A stretch of 64,000 nucleotides of DNA from Streptomyces pinistramenti. GTDB taxonomy: Bacteria > Actinomycetota > Actinomycetes > Streptomycetales > Streptomycetaceae. The stretch is taken from the NCBI RefSeq assembly GCF_020564935.1, contig NZ_JAJCXB010000021.1:1-64000 (forward strand), given 5' to 3'. The notes beneath the pieces were generated by a model. That model had not been told where the DNA came from. It did no database searches and saw only the letters and a list, made by a program, of their open reading frames with translations. This document shows positions 52,475-60,684 of this stretch, one piece after another (positions within the stretch are counted from its first letter, which is position 1; each line of letters opens with the position of its first letter). A program made the position numbers and the translations under genes.

Positions 52475-53297
52475 CCCGGGCGGCGCACCGTACGCCCGCG
52501 AACAGCAGGTGGCCGTCGCCGCCGCAGAGGAGGCGGGCGCGCTGCTGCGGGCCCGTTTCCCCACGGCGCAGGCGGTGGGCGTGAAGGACGCCGCGGGCGA
52601 TGTCGTCACGGACCTCGACCTGGCCGCCGAGAAACTCGTCCTGGCCCGGCTCCAGACGCACTTCCCGCACGACCGGATCCTGTCGGAGGAAGCCGGACTG
52701 TTCGACGCGGTCGGCCGGCGTACCTGGCTGGTGGACCCGCTCGACGGCAGCAACAACGTCGCCATCGGGCTGCCCTCGTACGCCGTCGGCATCGGCCTGT
52801 GCGTCGACGGCGCGCCCGTCGTCGGCGTGGTGCACGAGCCGGTCACCGGCAGCACCTGGCGCGCGGCGGCCGGGCAGGGGGCGTACGGCGGGGGCGGCAG
52901 GCTGCCGGGGCCTGCCGGGCGGGTGCCGCAGGCCGGGCCTGTGGTGGCCTGGACGCAGGGGCACGCCGTCGGCCGGGACGACACGGTCGCCGCGGGCCTG
53001 CGCTGCCAACTGGAGCGCCGCTCCCGGCGGGTGCTCCAGCTGTGGGCCCCGCTGCTGGGCTGGAGCATGCTGGCCCGCGGCACCATCGACGGCTTCGTCG
53101 GCTACTGCGCCGAGGGCATCGACTTCCCGCCCGGCGCGCTCCTGGCGTCCGAGTCGGGCGTCGCCTTCCGCACGCTGACCGGCGGCGACTTCCGGGTGGG
53201 CTTCGCCGGGCCCGACGCGGGCCGCAGCTTCGTCGCGGCGCGTGCGGACACCCTGGCCTACCTGCTGGACGTGGTCGCTGCGGCGGACGTGTCCTGA
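52455..53297 (+). CDS. inositol-monophosphatase-family phosphatase (third gene of the operon)
   Basis: 280 residues. The lithium-sensitive phosphatase motifs are present: SEEAGLF (Glu78/79), WLVDPLDGSNN (Asp94, Asp97) and a C-terminal GIDFPPGALLASESG, where the usual WDxxAG is altered but its Asp is kept. Family members hydrolyse inositol phosphates, fructose bisphosphate, PAP or nucleotide phosphates, with three Mg ions. The altered third motif suggests a non-standard substrate. AGGAGGA lies just upstream of the ATG. It overlaps the cupin gene and must be made together with it. Confidence 0.85.
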   Translation: MPSSESDPGGAPYAREQQVAVAAAEEAGALLRARFPTAQAVGVKDAAGDVVTDLDLAAEKLVLARLQTHFPHDRILSEEAGLFDAVGRRTWLVDPLDGSNNVAIGLPSYAVGIGLCVDGAPVVGVVHEPVTGSTWRAAAGQGAYGGGGRLPGPAGRVPQAGPVVAWTQGHAVGRDDTVAAGLRCQLERRSRRVLQLWAPLLGWSMLARGTIDGFVGYCAEGIDFPPGALLASESGVAFRTLTGGDFRVGFAGPDAGRSFVAARADTLAYLLDVVAAADVS

Positions 53298-53322
53298 GCG
53301 GCGGGCGGGAGCGGGCCCGGGG

Positions 53323-54513
53323 TCAGGCCGTGACGGTCAGTGCCGCCGTGGCCGCCAGCGTCGCCGTCACGGCGAGGACGAAGCCGGTGCCCATGAAGCG
53401 CCGCAGCGGGATGACCGTGCCGTGCCCCCGGCAGCGCTCGAACCAGAGCAGGGTCGCCAGCGAGGCCCACGGGGTCACGAGCGGGCCGACGTTGGTGCCG
53501 ATCAGCAGGGACAGCAGCTGGTCGTGGTTGCCGACCGGGACCGCCGCCTCGCCCGCCATGTAGACCGGCAGGTTGTTGAGGACGTTGGAGAGCCCGGCGC
53601 CGACCCCCGCCGAGCGCAGCATGCCGAGCAGCCCGCCGTCGGGGCCGACCGCCGCCGTCAGCAGCTCGTGCAGGCCGTGTGTGTTGACCGTCTCCACGAC
53701 CAGGAACATGCCCGGCACCAGCACCAGCAGCCGCCAGGGGACCAGCGAGAGCCGCAGATCGGCCCGGCGCCGGAACGCGAAGGCCAGCACGACGACCAGC
53801 ATCGTGGTCAGCGAGGCCGACCACAGGGGCACGTCGGCGACGAGGATCGCCACCAGGAAGCCCGCACAGGCCACGGCGCAGATCCGGAACAGCACCGGGT
53901 CGTCGGGCTTCAGCGGGGGCGGCGGGACGTACGCGGCGGCCCCGCGGCGGCCGCGCCGCCAGTAGAAGCCCCACAGGCAGGCCATGGTCACGACGATGGC
54001 GGCCAGTTGCGGCAGCCCCATCCTGGCGGCCATCGCGGTGGGGGTCAGGCCGACGCGGTCCGACGCCAGCAGGTTCGTCAGGTTCGACACCGGCAGCAGC
54101 AGGCTCGCGGTGTTGGCCAGCCACACCGTCGTCATCGCCAGCGGCACCGGCGCGATGCCGACCCGGGTGGCCAGCGCCAGCATCACCGGCGTCAGCAGGA
54201 CCGCCGTGGTGTCGAGGTTCAGCGCGATGGTGGTGACCGAGGCGAACAGGACGCAGAGCCCGAACAGGAGCAGGTAGTTCCCCTTGCCCGCGCGCGACAC
54301 CCAGGACGCCACCGCGTCGAACACCTGGGCCTTGCCGGTCAGTTCCGCCATGACGATGACCGTGGCCAGGAACACCAGCAGCGGCCCGATACGCGTCATC
54401 GCCTCCCCGGCGGGGCCGGTCGGCAGCAGGCCCGTGGCGACGAAGGCCAGGCCGCACACGAGCAGTCCGGCGGCCAGCCAGTCCAGGGGATGCAGACGCT
54501 TCAGGATTCGCAC
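53323..54513 (-). CDS. SLC13/ArsB-NhaD-type permease
   Basis: 396 residues with about eleven membrane helices. Characteristic loops are VTTIALNLDTTAVLLTPVML and, in the second half, GAGLSNVLNNLPVYMAGEAA and TNVGPLVTPWASLATLLW: the two inverted repeats of the ion-transporter superfamily, with their paired NLDTT and NNLP clamp loops. Relatives move arsenite, Na+/H+, citrate or sulfate; none can be singled out. The GTG at 54513 starts the first helix. It is convergent with the phosphatase gene and divergent from the NLR-like gene. Confidence 0.85.
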   Translation of the reverse strand: MRILKRLHPLDWLAAGLLVCGLAFVATGLLPTGPAGEAMTRIGPLLVFLATVIVMAELTGKAQVFDAVASWVSRAGKGNYLLLFGLCVLFASVTTIALNLDTTAVLLTPVMLALATRVGIAPVPLAMTTVWLANTASLLLPVSNLTNLLASDRVGLTPTAMAARMGLPQLAAIVVTMACLWGFYWRRGRRGAAAYVPPPPLKPDDPVLFRICAVACAGFLVAILVADVPLWSASLTTMLVVVLAFAFRRRADLRLSLVPWRLLVLVPGMFLVVETVNTHGLHELLTAAVGPDGGLLGMLRSAGVGAGLSNVLNNLPVYMAGEAAVPVGNHDQLLSLLIGTNVGPLVTPWASLATLLWFERCRGHGTVIPLRRFMGTGFVLAVTATLAATAALTVTA

Positions 54514-54664
54514 GGCAGACAGGGTCGCACACGGTCACCGGCGGCACGGCGGGAGGCGGCCGCCCGCGGCCGGCGTCACGGCGACGGCCCGCGGCCCTGC
54601 CGTGCCGTGCAGATGATCCGTGAAGGACCTGCCCGTCCGCGGCCGCAGCTCATACGATGGGGGC

Positions 54665-57600
54665 ATGGCGACCGACGGGGAACTGATGGACCACGCACGC
54701 GACTTGGACTTCTTCATCAGCTACTCGCCGGCCGACGAACAATGGGCCTCCTGGATCGCCTGGACCCTGGAGGAAGCCGGATACCGCACGGTGATCCAGG
54801 CGTGGGACTTCGTCGCGGGCACCAACTTCATCGACTTCATGGACCGCGGCGTCAGCGAATCCGTCGCCGTCATCGCCGTCCTCTCAGGCCACTACGGGCG
54901 CTCCACCTACGGCCGCATGGAATGGCAGGCCGCCCTGCGCGCCGAGCCCGAGGAGCCCGAACGCAAGCTGCTCACCGTCCGCGTCGAGGACATCCCGATC
55001 GAGGGCCTGCTCGCCACGATCACCTACGTCGACCTCGTCGGCGTCGCCGACCCCGAAACGGCCCGCGGCCTGCTGCTCACCCGCGTCGGACAGGCCGTCG
55101 AAGGACACGCCCGCCCGGGACAGCGCCCCGGCTACCCCGGCAACCCGACCGCATCCGGACGGCCCAGGCCCCCGGCGTCCAACGGGCACTCCGACGAACG
55201 CCAGCGCCCGCTCGGCCGCACCGGCTGGTCCGGGCGCCGCCGGCCGGCCAGGGCGCCGCAGTACCCGCAGGCACCGGGCGCCGCCGGCCCGCCGGACGCA
55301 CTGACCGTGCTCCACCTCGCAGGCCCCGACTTCGGCCGCGGCCGCGAACCCGACGCGCTGCGCCGGGAGATCCGCAGCGACCTCGTCGAGCTGAAGGACG
55401 CCGGCGCCCCGTCCCCCGACCTCCTCGTCGTCACCGGCGACCTGACGGCATCCGGCAGCCCGCGCGAATGCGACCAGGCCCTCAGCTTCCTCACCGGCCT
55501 CCGCTCCCAGCTCGACCTGCCGCCCCAGCGCGTCGTCGTCGTCCCCGGCAACCAGGACGTCAGCCAGGCCGCCTGCCGCGGCTACTTCCACACCTGCGAG
55601 GCCGACGAGATCCCGCCGCAGCCCCCGTACTGGCCCAAGTGGCGCCACTACACCCGGCTCTTCCGCGGCCTCTACGAAGGACTCGACACGGTCTTCGACA
55701 GCGACCAGCCCTGGACGCTGTTCCCGGTGCCCGAACTCCACACCGTCATCGCCGGGTTCAACTCCTCCATCGCCTACAGCCACCGCCCCGACGACCAGTA
55801 CGGCTTCCTGGGACGCGACCAGGCCACCTGGTTCGCCGAGGCACTGCGCGGCTACGAGGACGAGGGCTGGCTGCGCATCGGCGCACTCCGGCACCCGCTC
55901 ACCGGCCGCAGGCGGCCCGGCGACGCACCCGGAGGACCGGGACCGCTGCGCGACGTCGACACCTTCACCCGCCTCACCGCGCCCCGGCTGCACCTCCTGC
56001 TGCACGGCCCCAGCGGCGGCCCCCGCACCAGCACCGCCGAGCCCGCGCACGACCTGCTGCCGCTCACCGCGGGCGAGCTGCCGCTGTTCGGCTCCGCGGC
56101 CCCCGCCCGGTTCGAACTGCTGCGGGTCAGCGCCGACAAGGTCACCCGCTGGACCGGCGAAGAACCCACCGAACCGGACGGGTTCCCGGTCTCCTGGCGC
56201 AGCGCCCACCGCATCTTCCTGCCTCCGGGCGAGCCCACCGCCCCGCTCCCCGCCGCCGCGCCCGCCGACAACCGCTCCGTCGAAGAGCCCGCCGACTCGC
56301 TCGCCGAACGCGTCAAGGAGGTCTGCCGGGCCCGGCAGGAAGGGGTACGCCTGCGCGACGTACCGCGCGGCACCCCCGAAGACCTCACCCAGATCATGGT
56401 CACCTGGAACGACGAGGGAGTCGTACGGCAGCAGCGGATCGCCGTCCACCCCGGCACCCCCACCGACGACGAACTCGACCGCTTCCTCGCCCAGGCGCTC
56501 GCCACCGACACCGGATCCGAAGCCGAACTGGTCCACGCCGGGCCGCCCCCGGAGCCCGCGCTCCGCGAACGGGCCGGCCGCCGCGGCATCCGGGTGCGCA
56601 GTTTCCTCGAATTCCAGGGCCTGCTCGACCTGCGCGCCTACGTCACGGCCCAGACCGCCAGGCTCGGCAACGACGACAGGTACGCACCCGACCTCTACCT
56701 CCCGCAGCGCTACCGCGACGCCGAACGCCCCGACGGCGAGGAACGTGAAGGTCTCGTCGAGGCCATGCTGCAACTCCTGGAGACCGACCACGGCCGCTTC
56801 ATGCTGCTGCTCGGCGACTTCGGGCACGGCAAGACCTTCGCCCTGCGCGAGCTGGCCCGCCGCATCCCCGAACGGCTCCCGCATCTCACGCCCCTGCTCA
56901 TCCCGCTCAACACCCTCGACCGCGCGCACAGCCTCGAAGGTCTGGTCGCCGCCCACCTCGCCGGGCACGACGTCGACACCATCGACCTGCGCGCGCTGCG
57001 CTACATGCTCGGACAGGGCCGCGTCGTGCTGCTCTTCGACGGCTTCGACGAACTCGTCAACCGCGTCAGCTACGACCGGGCGGCCGACCACCTCCAGGTG
57101 CTCCTGAACGCCGCCGTCGACAACGCCAAGATCGTGGTGAGCAGCCGCACCCAGCACTTCAAGTCCCGCGACCAGATCCTCACCGCGCTCGGCGAACGCG
57201 TCGGCCTGCTCCCGCAGCGCCGCATCCTCTCCCTCGAAGGCTTCGTCCCGGCCCAGATCCGCGCCTACCTCGTCAACCGCTACGCCGACGAGGAGAGCGC
57301 CGACCGCCGCTTCCAGCTCCTCCGGAACATCCCCGACCTGCTCGCCCTGTGCGCCAACCCCCGCCTGCTCAGCTTCGTCGCCGACCTCGACCAGGACCAG
57401 CTGCGCGCCGTCGCCGGAGCCGGCCGTGCCCTGAGCCCCGCCCGGCTCTACGAAGACGTGTTCACCGCCTGGCTCGCCCACGAGGAACGCCGCGGCCAGG
57501 GCGGCCCCGGCGCCGCCCCCGGCCTGAGCATCGACCACCTCTGGACCGCGGTCACCGCACTCGCCCGGCGGCTGTGGGAGAGCGGCCGCAGCGGCCTGCG

Positions 57601-60499
57601 CCTCGACGAGCTGACCGACACGGTCGCCGCCGCGCTCAGCGAACTGTCGGCCGGCACGCTGTCCACCCAGGAACGCGCCCAGGCCGTCGGCGCGGGCAGC
57701 CTGCTGGTCCGCACCGACGACGGACTCTTCCAGTTCATCCACGGCTCCGTCATCGAATGGCTCGTCGCCCGCGAGGCCGCGGACCGACTCGCCCACGGGG
57801 ACGGCACCCTGCTGTCCGCCCGCCCCTTCAGCCCGCTCGCCGTCGAGTTCTTCTGCGACCTCGCCGACCACGGCCTGTGCACCGAATGGGTCCGCACGGT
57901 CCTCAACACCCCGGGGCCCGGCACCAGCGACGCGGCCCGCGCCAACGCCGTCCGGATCATCGACCGGCTGCGGGTGCCCGCCAACGCCGACCTGCGCGCC
58001 GCCCGGCTCTGTGGCGAGGACCTCTCCGGGCGGGACTTCTCCGGCGTGGACCTCACCGGCGCCGACCTCACCGACACCCGGCTGATCGGCGCCAACCTCT
58101 CCGGCGCCGTCCTCAAGGACGCCCGGCTGAACGGCGCCCGGCTCGACCTCGCCGACCTGACCGGCGCCGACTTCACCGGCGCCGACCTGCGCGGCGCCCG
58201 CCTCACCCGCGCCGACCTGCGCGGCGCCCGCCTCACCGGCAGCCGCTGGCACCGCGCCGCGCTCATCGACCCGGTCCTCGACGCACAGGTACGCGCCGCC
58301 CCCGAACTGGGCACCGCCGCCCTCGCCCCCGGCATGCCCGTGGAGGCCGGCTTCCGCCCGGCGGCCGTCGGCGTCCCGTACGGCTTCGACATGCGCACCA
58401 GCCGGCTGCCCGAGCCCATCTCGTACAGCCCCGAGGGCGAACTCCTCGCGGTGGGCAGCGAGGACGGCGGGGTCCTGGTCTGCGCTGCGGACACCGGCCG
58501 GGCACTGCGCACCCTCCACGGACACGAAGGGCGGGTCTACGCCGTCAAGTTCCGCTCCCGGGTCCTCGCGACCGGCGGCGCCGACGGCACCGTACGCCTG
58601 TGGGATCCGGTGTCCGGCAGCTGTCTGCACCGCATCGACGTCCACCCCGGCGGCGTCTGGCCGGTATCGCTCGACGAGGACGGCACGATCGTCGCCACCG
58701 GCGACGCCGACGGCATGGTGACCCTCTGGGACACGGCGAGCGGCGCACCGCTGCACCACCTGCCAGGCCACACCGCCCCCGTCTACACCGCCGTGTTCAG
58801 CCCCGACGGCCGCACCCTGGTCACCGGTGACGCGGCCGCCGGTCTGCGCATCTGGGACACCCGCAGCGGAGCGTGCACCGGCCACCTGCCGGGCCACCAA
58901 GGGGCCGTCTACCGCGCCCGGTTCAGCCCCGACGGCACGCTGCTCGCCACCGGCGACCAGGGCGCCGAAGGGCACGGCACGGTCCGCGTCTGGCGGCTCT
59001 CGGACGCCCGCCTGCTGCACGAGTTCACCGGCCACACCGGACGCGTCTACACCCTCGACTTCCACCCCGACGGCACGCTGCTGGTCAGCGGCGACACCGA
59101 CGGCCAGGTCCGGCTGTGGGATCCGGTCGTCGGCGCACCGGCCGGGGCCCTGGAGCGCTGCACCGGCGCGGTCTACCAGGTGATGTTCGGCAACGAAGGC
59201 AGGCTGCTCGCCGCCTGCGACAGCGACGGCACGGTCCGGCTGTGGCGGGTCGCGTCCGGAACCGGCCACCGCAGCGTGACCCTGTTGCGCCAGCAGCCGG
59301 TCGAACACCGCGGCTCCGCCTGGGCCTGCCGCTTCCGCCCGCAGGACAGCCAGCTCGTCACCGTCGGCAACGACGGCGGCGCCCAGATCTGGGATGCCGA
59401 CACGGGCCAGGGCAAGCGGATCCTGCGCGGCCACGGCCGCCGGGTCAACACCGTCGCCTTCAACTCCGACGGCAGCCGCCTCGCCAGCAGCGGCAACGAC
59501 GGCATCGTCCGGCTGTGGGACGCCCGCACCGGCCGCCGGACCGCCGAACTCTCCGGCCGCGGCGACCGCCTGATCTCCGCCGTCTTCAGCCCGGCGGGAC
59601 CGATCCTGGGCACGGCCAGCAACGACGGCGACGTCTACCTCTGGAACGCCGCGAACGGCGAGTACCTCCGCGAGATCGACGTGGAGACCGACCACACCTG
59701 GGCCGAGGCGTTCAGCGCGAACGGCGAACTGCTCGCCACCGCCAACGACGACGACTCGGTCCGCCTGTGGTGGCGCAGCACCGGCGCCCATGTCGCCACC
59801 CTGAGCGAGCACCGCGGCCGGGTGCGCTCCATCGCCTTCCGCGGCGACGGCGCACTCCTCGCCACCGGCTGCGACGACGGCCGCGTCCGCCTCTGGAACG
59901 TCGAGGGCGGCCGCCTGGTCACCGAACTCGAAGGCCACACCGACCGGGTGTACGCGGTCACCGTTGGCGCCGACAGCGACTGGGTCGGCAGTGCTTCCTG
60001 GGACGGCACGGCCGTCGTCTGGCAGGACGGTGTGCTCCGGCACGTCCTGCGCGGCCACCACGGCCGGCTGTGGGCGGCCGTCGCCCACCCGCGCCGCCCG
60101 CTCCTGGCGACCGCGGGCGACGACCGCACCGTCTGCCTCTGGGACACCGTCACCGGCACCCGCACCGCTCGCCTCACCGGACACACCGGGCGCATCTTCT
60201 CCCTCGCCTTCCACCCCGACGGCTCCCGCCTCGCCAGCTGCGGTGAGGACGGCACGATCCGCCTGTGGAACATCCCCGCACCGGACGGCACGGGCCCCGC
60301 GCCCGAACCGTCCCTGCGCGCCACGCTGATCGGCGTGCCGGACGGCTGGGCGGCGCTCACCCCCGAGGGCGGCTACAAGTACGAGGGCGCTGTGGCGGGC
60401 GAGTTCTGGCACGTCGTCGGCATGGCCCGCTTCGCCCCGGGAGAACTGGACGACTATCTCCCCGGCGTCCACCGGCTGTCCCTGGACGCGGAGTTGTAG
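54665..60499 (+). CDS. NLR-like immune-type protein: TIR, degenerate phosphoesterase, NACHT, pentapeptide repeats, WD40
   Basis: 1944 residues. TIR at about 13-140 (LDFFISYSPADEQWASWIAWTLE) with Glu86 as the likely NADase residue. A calcineurin-type phosphoesterase fold at about 210-455 has lost several metal ligands (LHLAGPDFG for LHLSDLHFG, GNQD for GNHD, LHGPSG for LHGHxH). NACHT follows with Walker A GDFGHGKT at 717-724 and Walker B VVLLFDGFDEL near 790. Pentapeptide repeats (ADLTGADL type) lie at about 1108-1194. About fifteen WD40 repeats at 1246-1876 form two propellers. NACHT/TIR/WD40 proteins are bacterial relatives of NLR immune receptors: WD40 senses, NACHT oligomerises, TIR cuts NAD+. 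Starts at 54686 or 54620 are possible; 54665 is preferred. Stand-alone gene. Confidence 0.9.
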   Translation: MATDGELMDHARDLDFFISYSPADEQWASWIAWTLEEAGYRTVIQAWDFVAGTNFIDFMDRGVSESVAVIAVLSGHYGRSTYGRMEWQAALRAEPEEPERKLLTVRVEDIPIEGLLATITYVDLVGVADPETARGLLLTRVGQAVEGHARPGQRPGYPGNPTASGRPRPPASNGHSDERQRPLGRTGWSGRRRPARAPQYPQAPGAAGPPDALTVLHLAGPDFGRGREPDALRREIRSDLVELKDAGAPSPDLLVVTGDLTASGSPRECDQALSFLTGLRSQLDLPPQRVVVVPGNQDVSQAACRGYFHTCEADEIPPQPPYWPKWRHYTRLFRGLYEGLDTVFDSDQPWTLFPVPELHTVIAGFNSSIAYSHRPDDQYGFLGRDQATWFAEALRGYEDEGWLRIGALRHPLTGRRRPGDAPGGPGPLRDVDTFTRLTAPRLHLLLHGPSGGPRTSTAEPAHDLLPLTAGELPLFGSAAPARFELLRVSADKVTRWTGEEPTEPDGFPVSWRSAHRIFLPPGEPTAPLPAAAPADNRSVEEPADSLAERVKEVCRARQEGVRLRDVPRGTPEDLTQIMVTWNDEGVVRQQRIAVHPGTPTDDELDRFLAQALATDTGSEAELVHAGPPPEPALRERAGRRGIRVRSFLEFQGLLDLRAYVTAQTARLGNDDRYAPDLYLPQRYRDAERPDGEEREGLVEAMLQLLETDHGRFMLLLGDFGHGKTFALRELARRIPERLPHLTPLLIPLNTLDRAHSLEGLVAAHLAGHDVDTIDLRALRYMLGQGRVVLLFDGFDELVNRVSYDRAADHLQVLLNAAVDNAKIVVSSRTQHFKSRDQILTALGERVGLLPQRRILSLEGFVPAQIRAYLVNRYADEESADRRFQLLRNIPDLLALCANPRLLSFVADLDQDQLRAVAGAGRALSPARLYEDVFTAWLAHEERRGQGGPGAAPGLSIDHLWTAVTALARRLWESGRSGLRLDELTDTVAAALSELSAGTLSTQERAQAVGAGSLLVRTDDGLFQFIHGSVIEWLVAREAADRLAHGDGTLLSARPFSPLAVEFFCDLADHGLCTEWVRTVLNTPGPGTSDAARANAVRIIDRLRVPANADLRAARLCGEDLSGRDFSGVDLTGADLTDTRLIGANLSGAVLKDARLNGARLDLADLTGADFTGADLRGARLTRADLRGARLTGSRWHRAALIDPVLDAQVRAAPELGTAALAPGMPVEAGFRPAAVGVPYGFDMRTSRLPEPISYSPEGELLAVGSEDGGVLVCAADTGRALRTLHGHEGRVYAVKFRSRVLATGGADGTVRLWDPVSGSCLHRIDVHPGGVWPVSLDEDGTIVATGDADGMVTLWDTASGAPLHHLPGHTAPVYTAVFSPDGRTLVTGDAAAGLRIWDTRSGACTGHLPGHQGAVYRARFSPDGTLLATGDQGAEGHGTVRVWRLSDARLLHEFTGHTGRVYTLDFHPDGTLLVSGDTDGQVRLWDPVVGAPAGALERCTGAVYQVMFGNEGRLLAACDSDGTVRLWRVASGTGHRSVTLLRQQPVEHRGSAWACRFRPQDSQLVTVGNDGGAQIWDADTGQGKRILRGHGRRVNTVAFNSDGSRLASSGNDGIVRLWDARTGRRTAELSGRGDRLISAVFSPAGPILGTASNDGDVYLWNAANGEYLREIDVETDHTWAEAFSANGELLATANDDDSVRLWWRSTGAHVATLSEHRGRVRSIAFRGDGALLATGCDDGRVRLWNVEGGRLVTELEGHTDRVYAVTVGADSDWVGSASWDGTAVVWQDGVLRHVLRGHHGRLWAAVAHPRRPLLATAGDDRTVCLWDTVTGTRTARLTGHTGRIFSLAFHPDGSRLASCGEDGTIRLWNIPAPDGTGPAPEPSLRATLIGVPDGWAALTPEGGYKYEGAVAGEFWHVVGMARFAPGELDDYLPGVHRLSLDAEL

Positions 60500-60593
60500 C
60501 GGCGGGGGAGGCGTCCACCGGGCCGCGCGCCCGTCCCGTGTTCCGGACGGCCCCTTGCCGCCGGGTGTGCCATGAGGTCTGCTGGGTGCCTTG

Positions 60594-60648
60594 AGAGCCT
60601 GTGTCCGAACCCCGGCCGGGCGCCCGCCGTGATTCAGACACAGGCTCT
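60594..60648. repeat. 12-bp perfect inverted repeat (hairpin or mini-element)
   Basis: AGAGCCTGTGTC (60594-60605) and GACACAGGCTCT (60637-60648) are exact inverted repeats with a 31-base GC-rich loop that itself contains CCCCGGCCGGG. It lies 95 bases past the stop of the NLR-like gene and 37 bases before the glutamyltransferase start, so it could be a terminator, an attenuator, or the remnant of a small mobile repeat. Confidence 0.6.
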
Positions 60649-60684
60649 GACCGGTCCTGTCCGCACCGCACAAGGAGCCCGCCC

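Noticed and set aside
54884..60673. 1929-codon open frame on the minus strand
   Set aside because: It lies opposite the NLR-like gene. High GC makes long antisense frames; it has no domain, while the plus strand shows TIR, NACHT and WD40 motifs.
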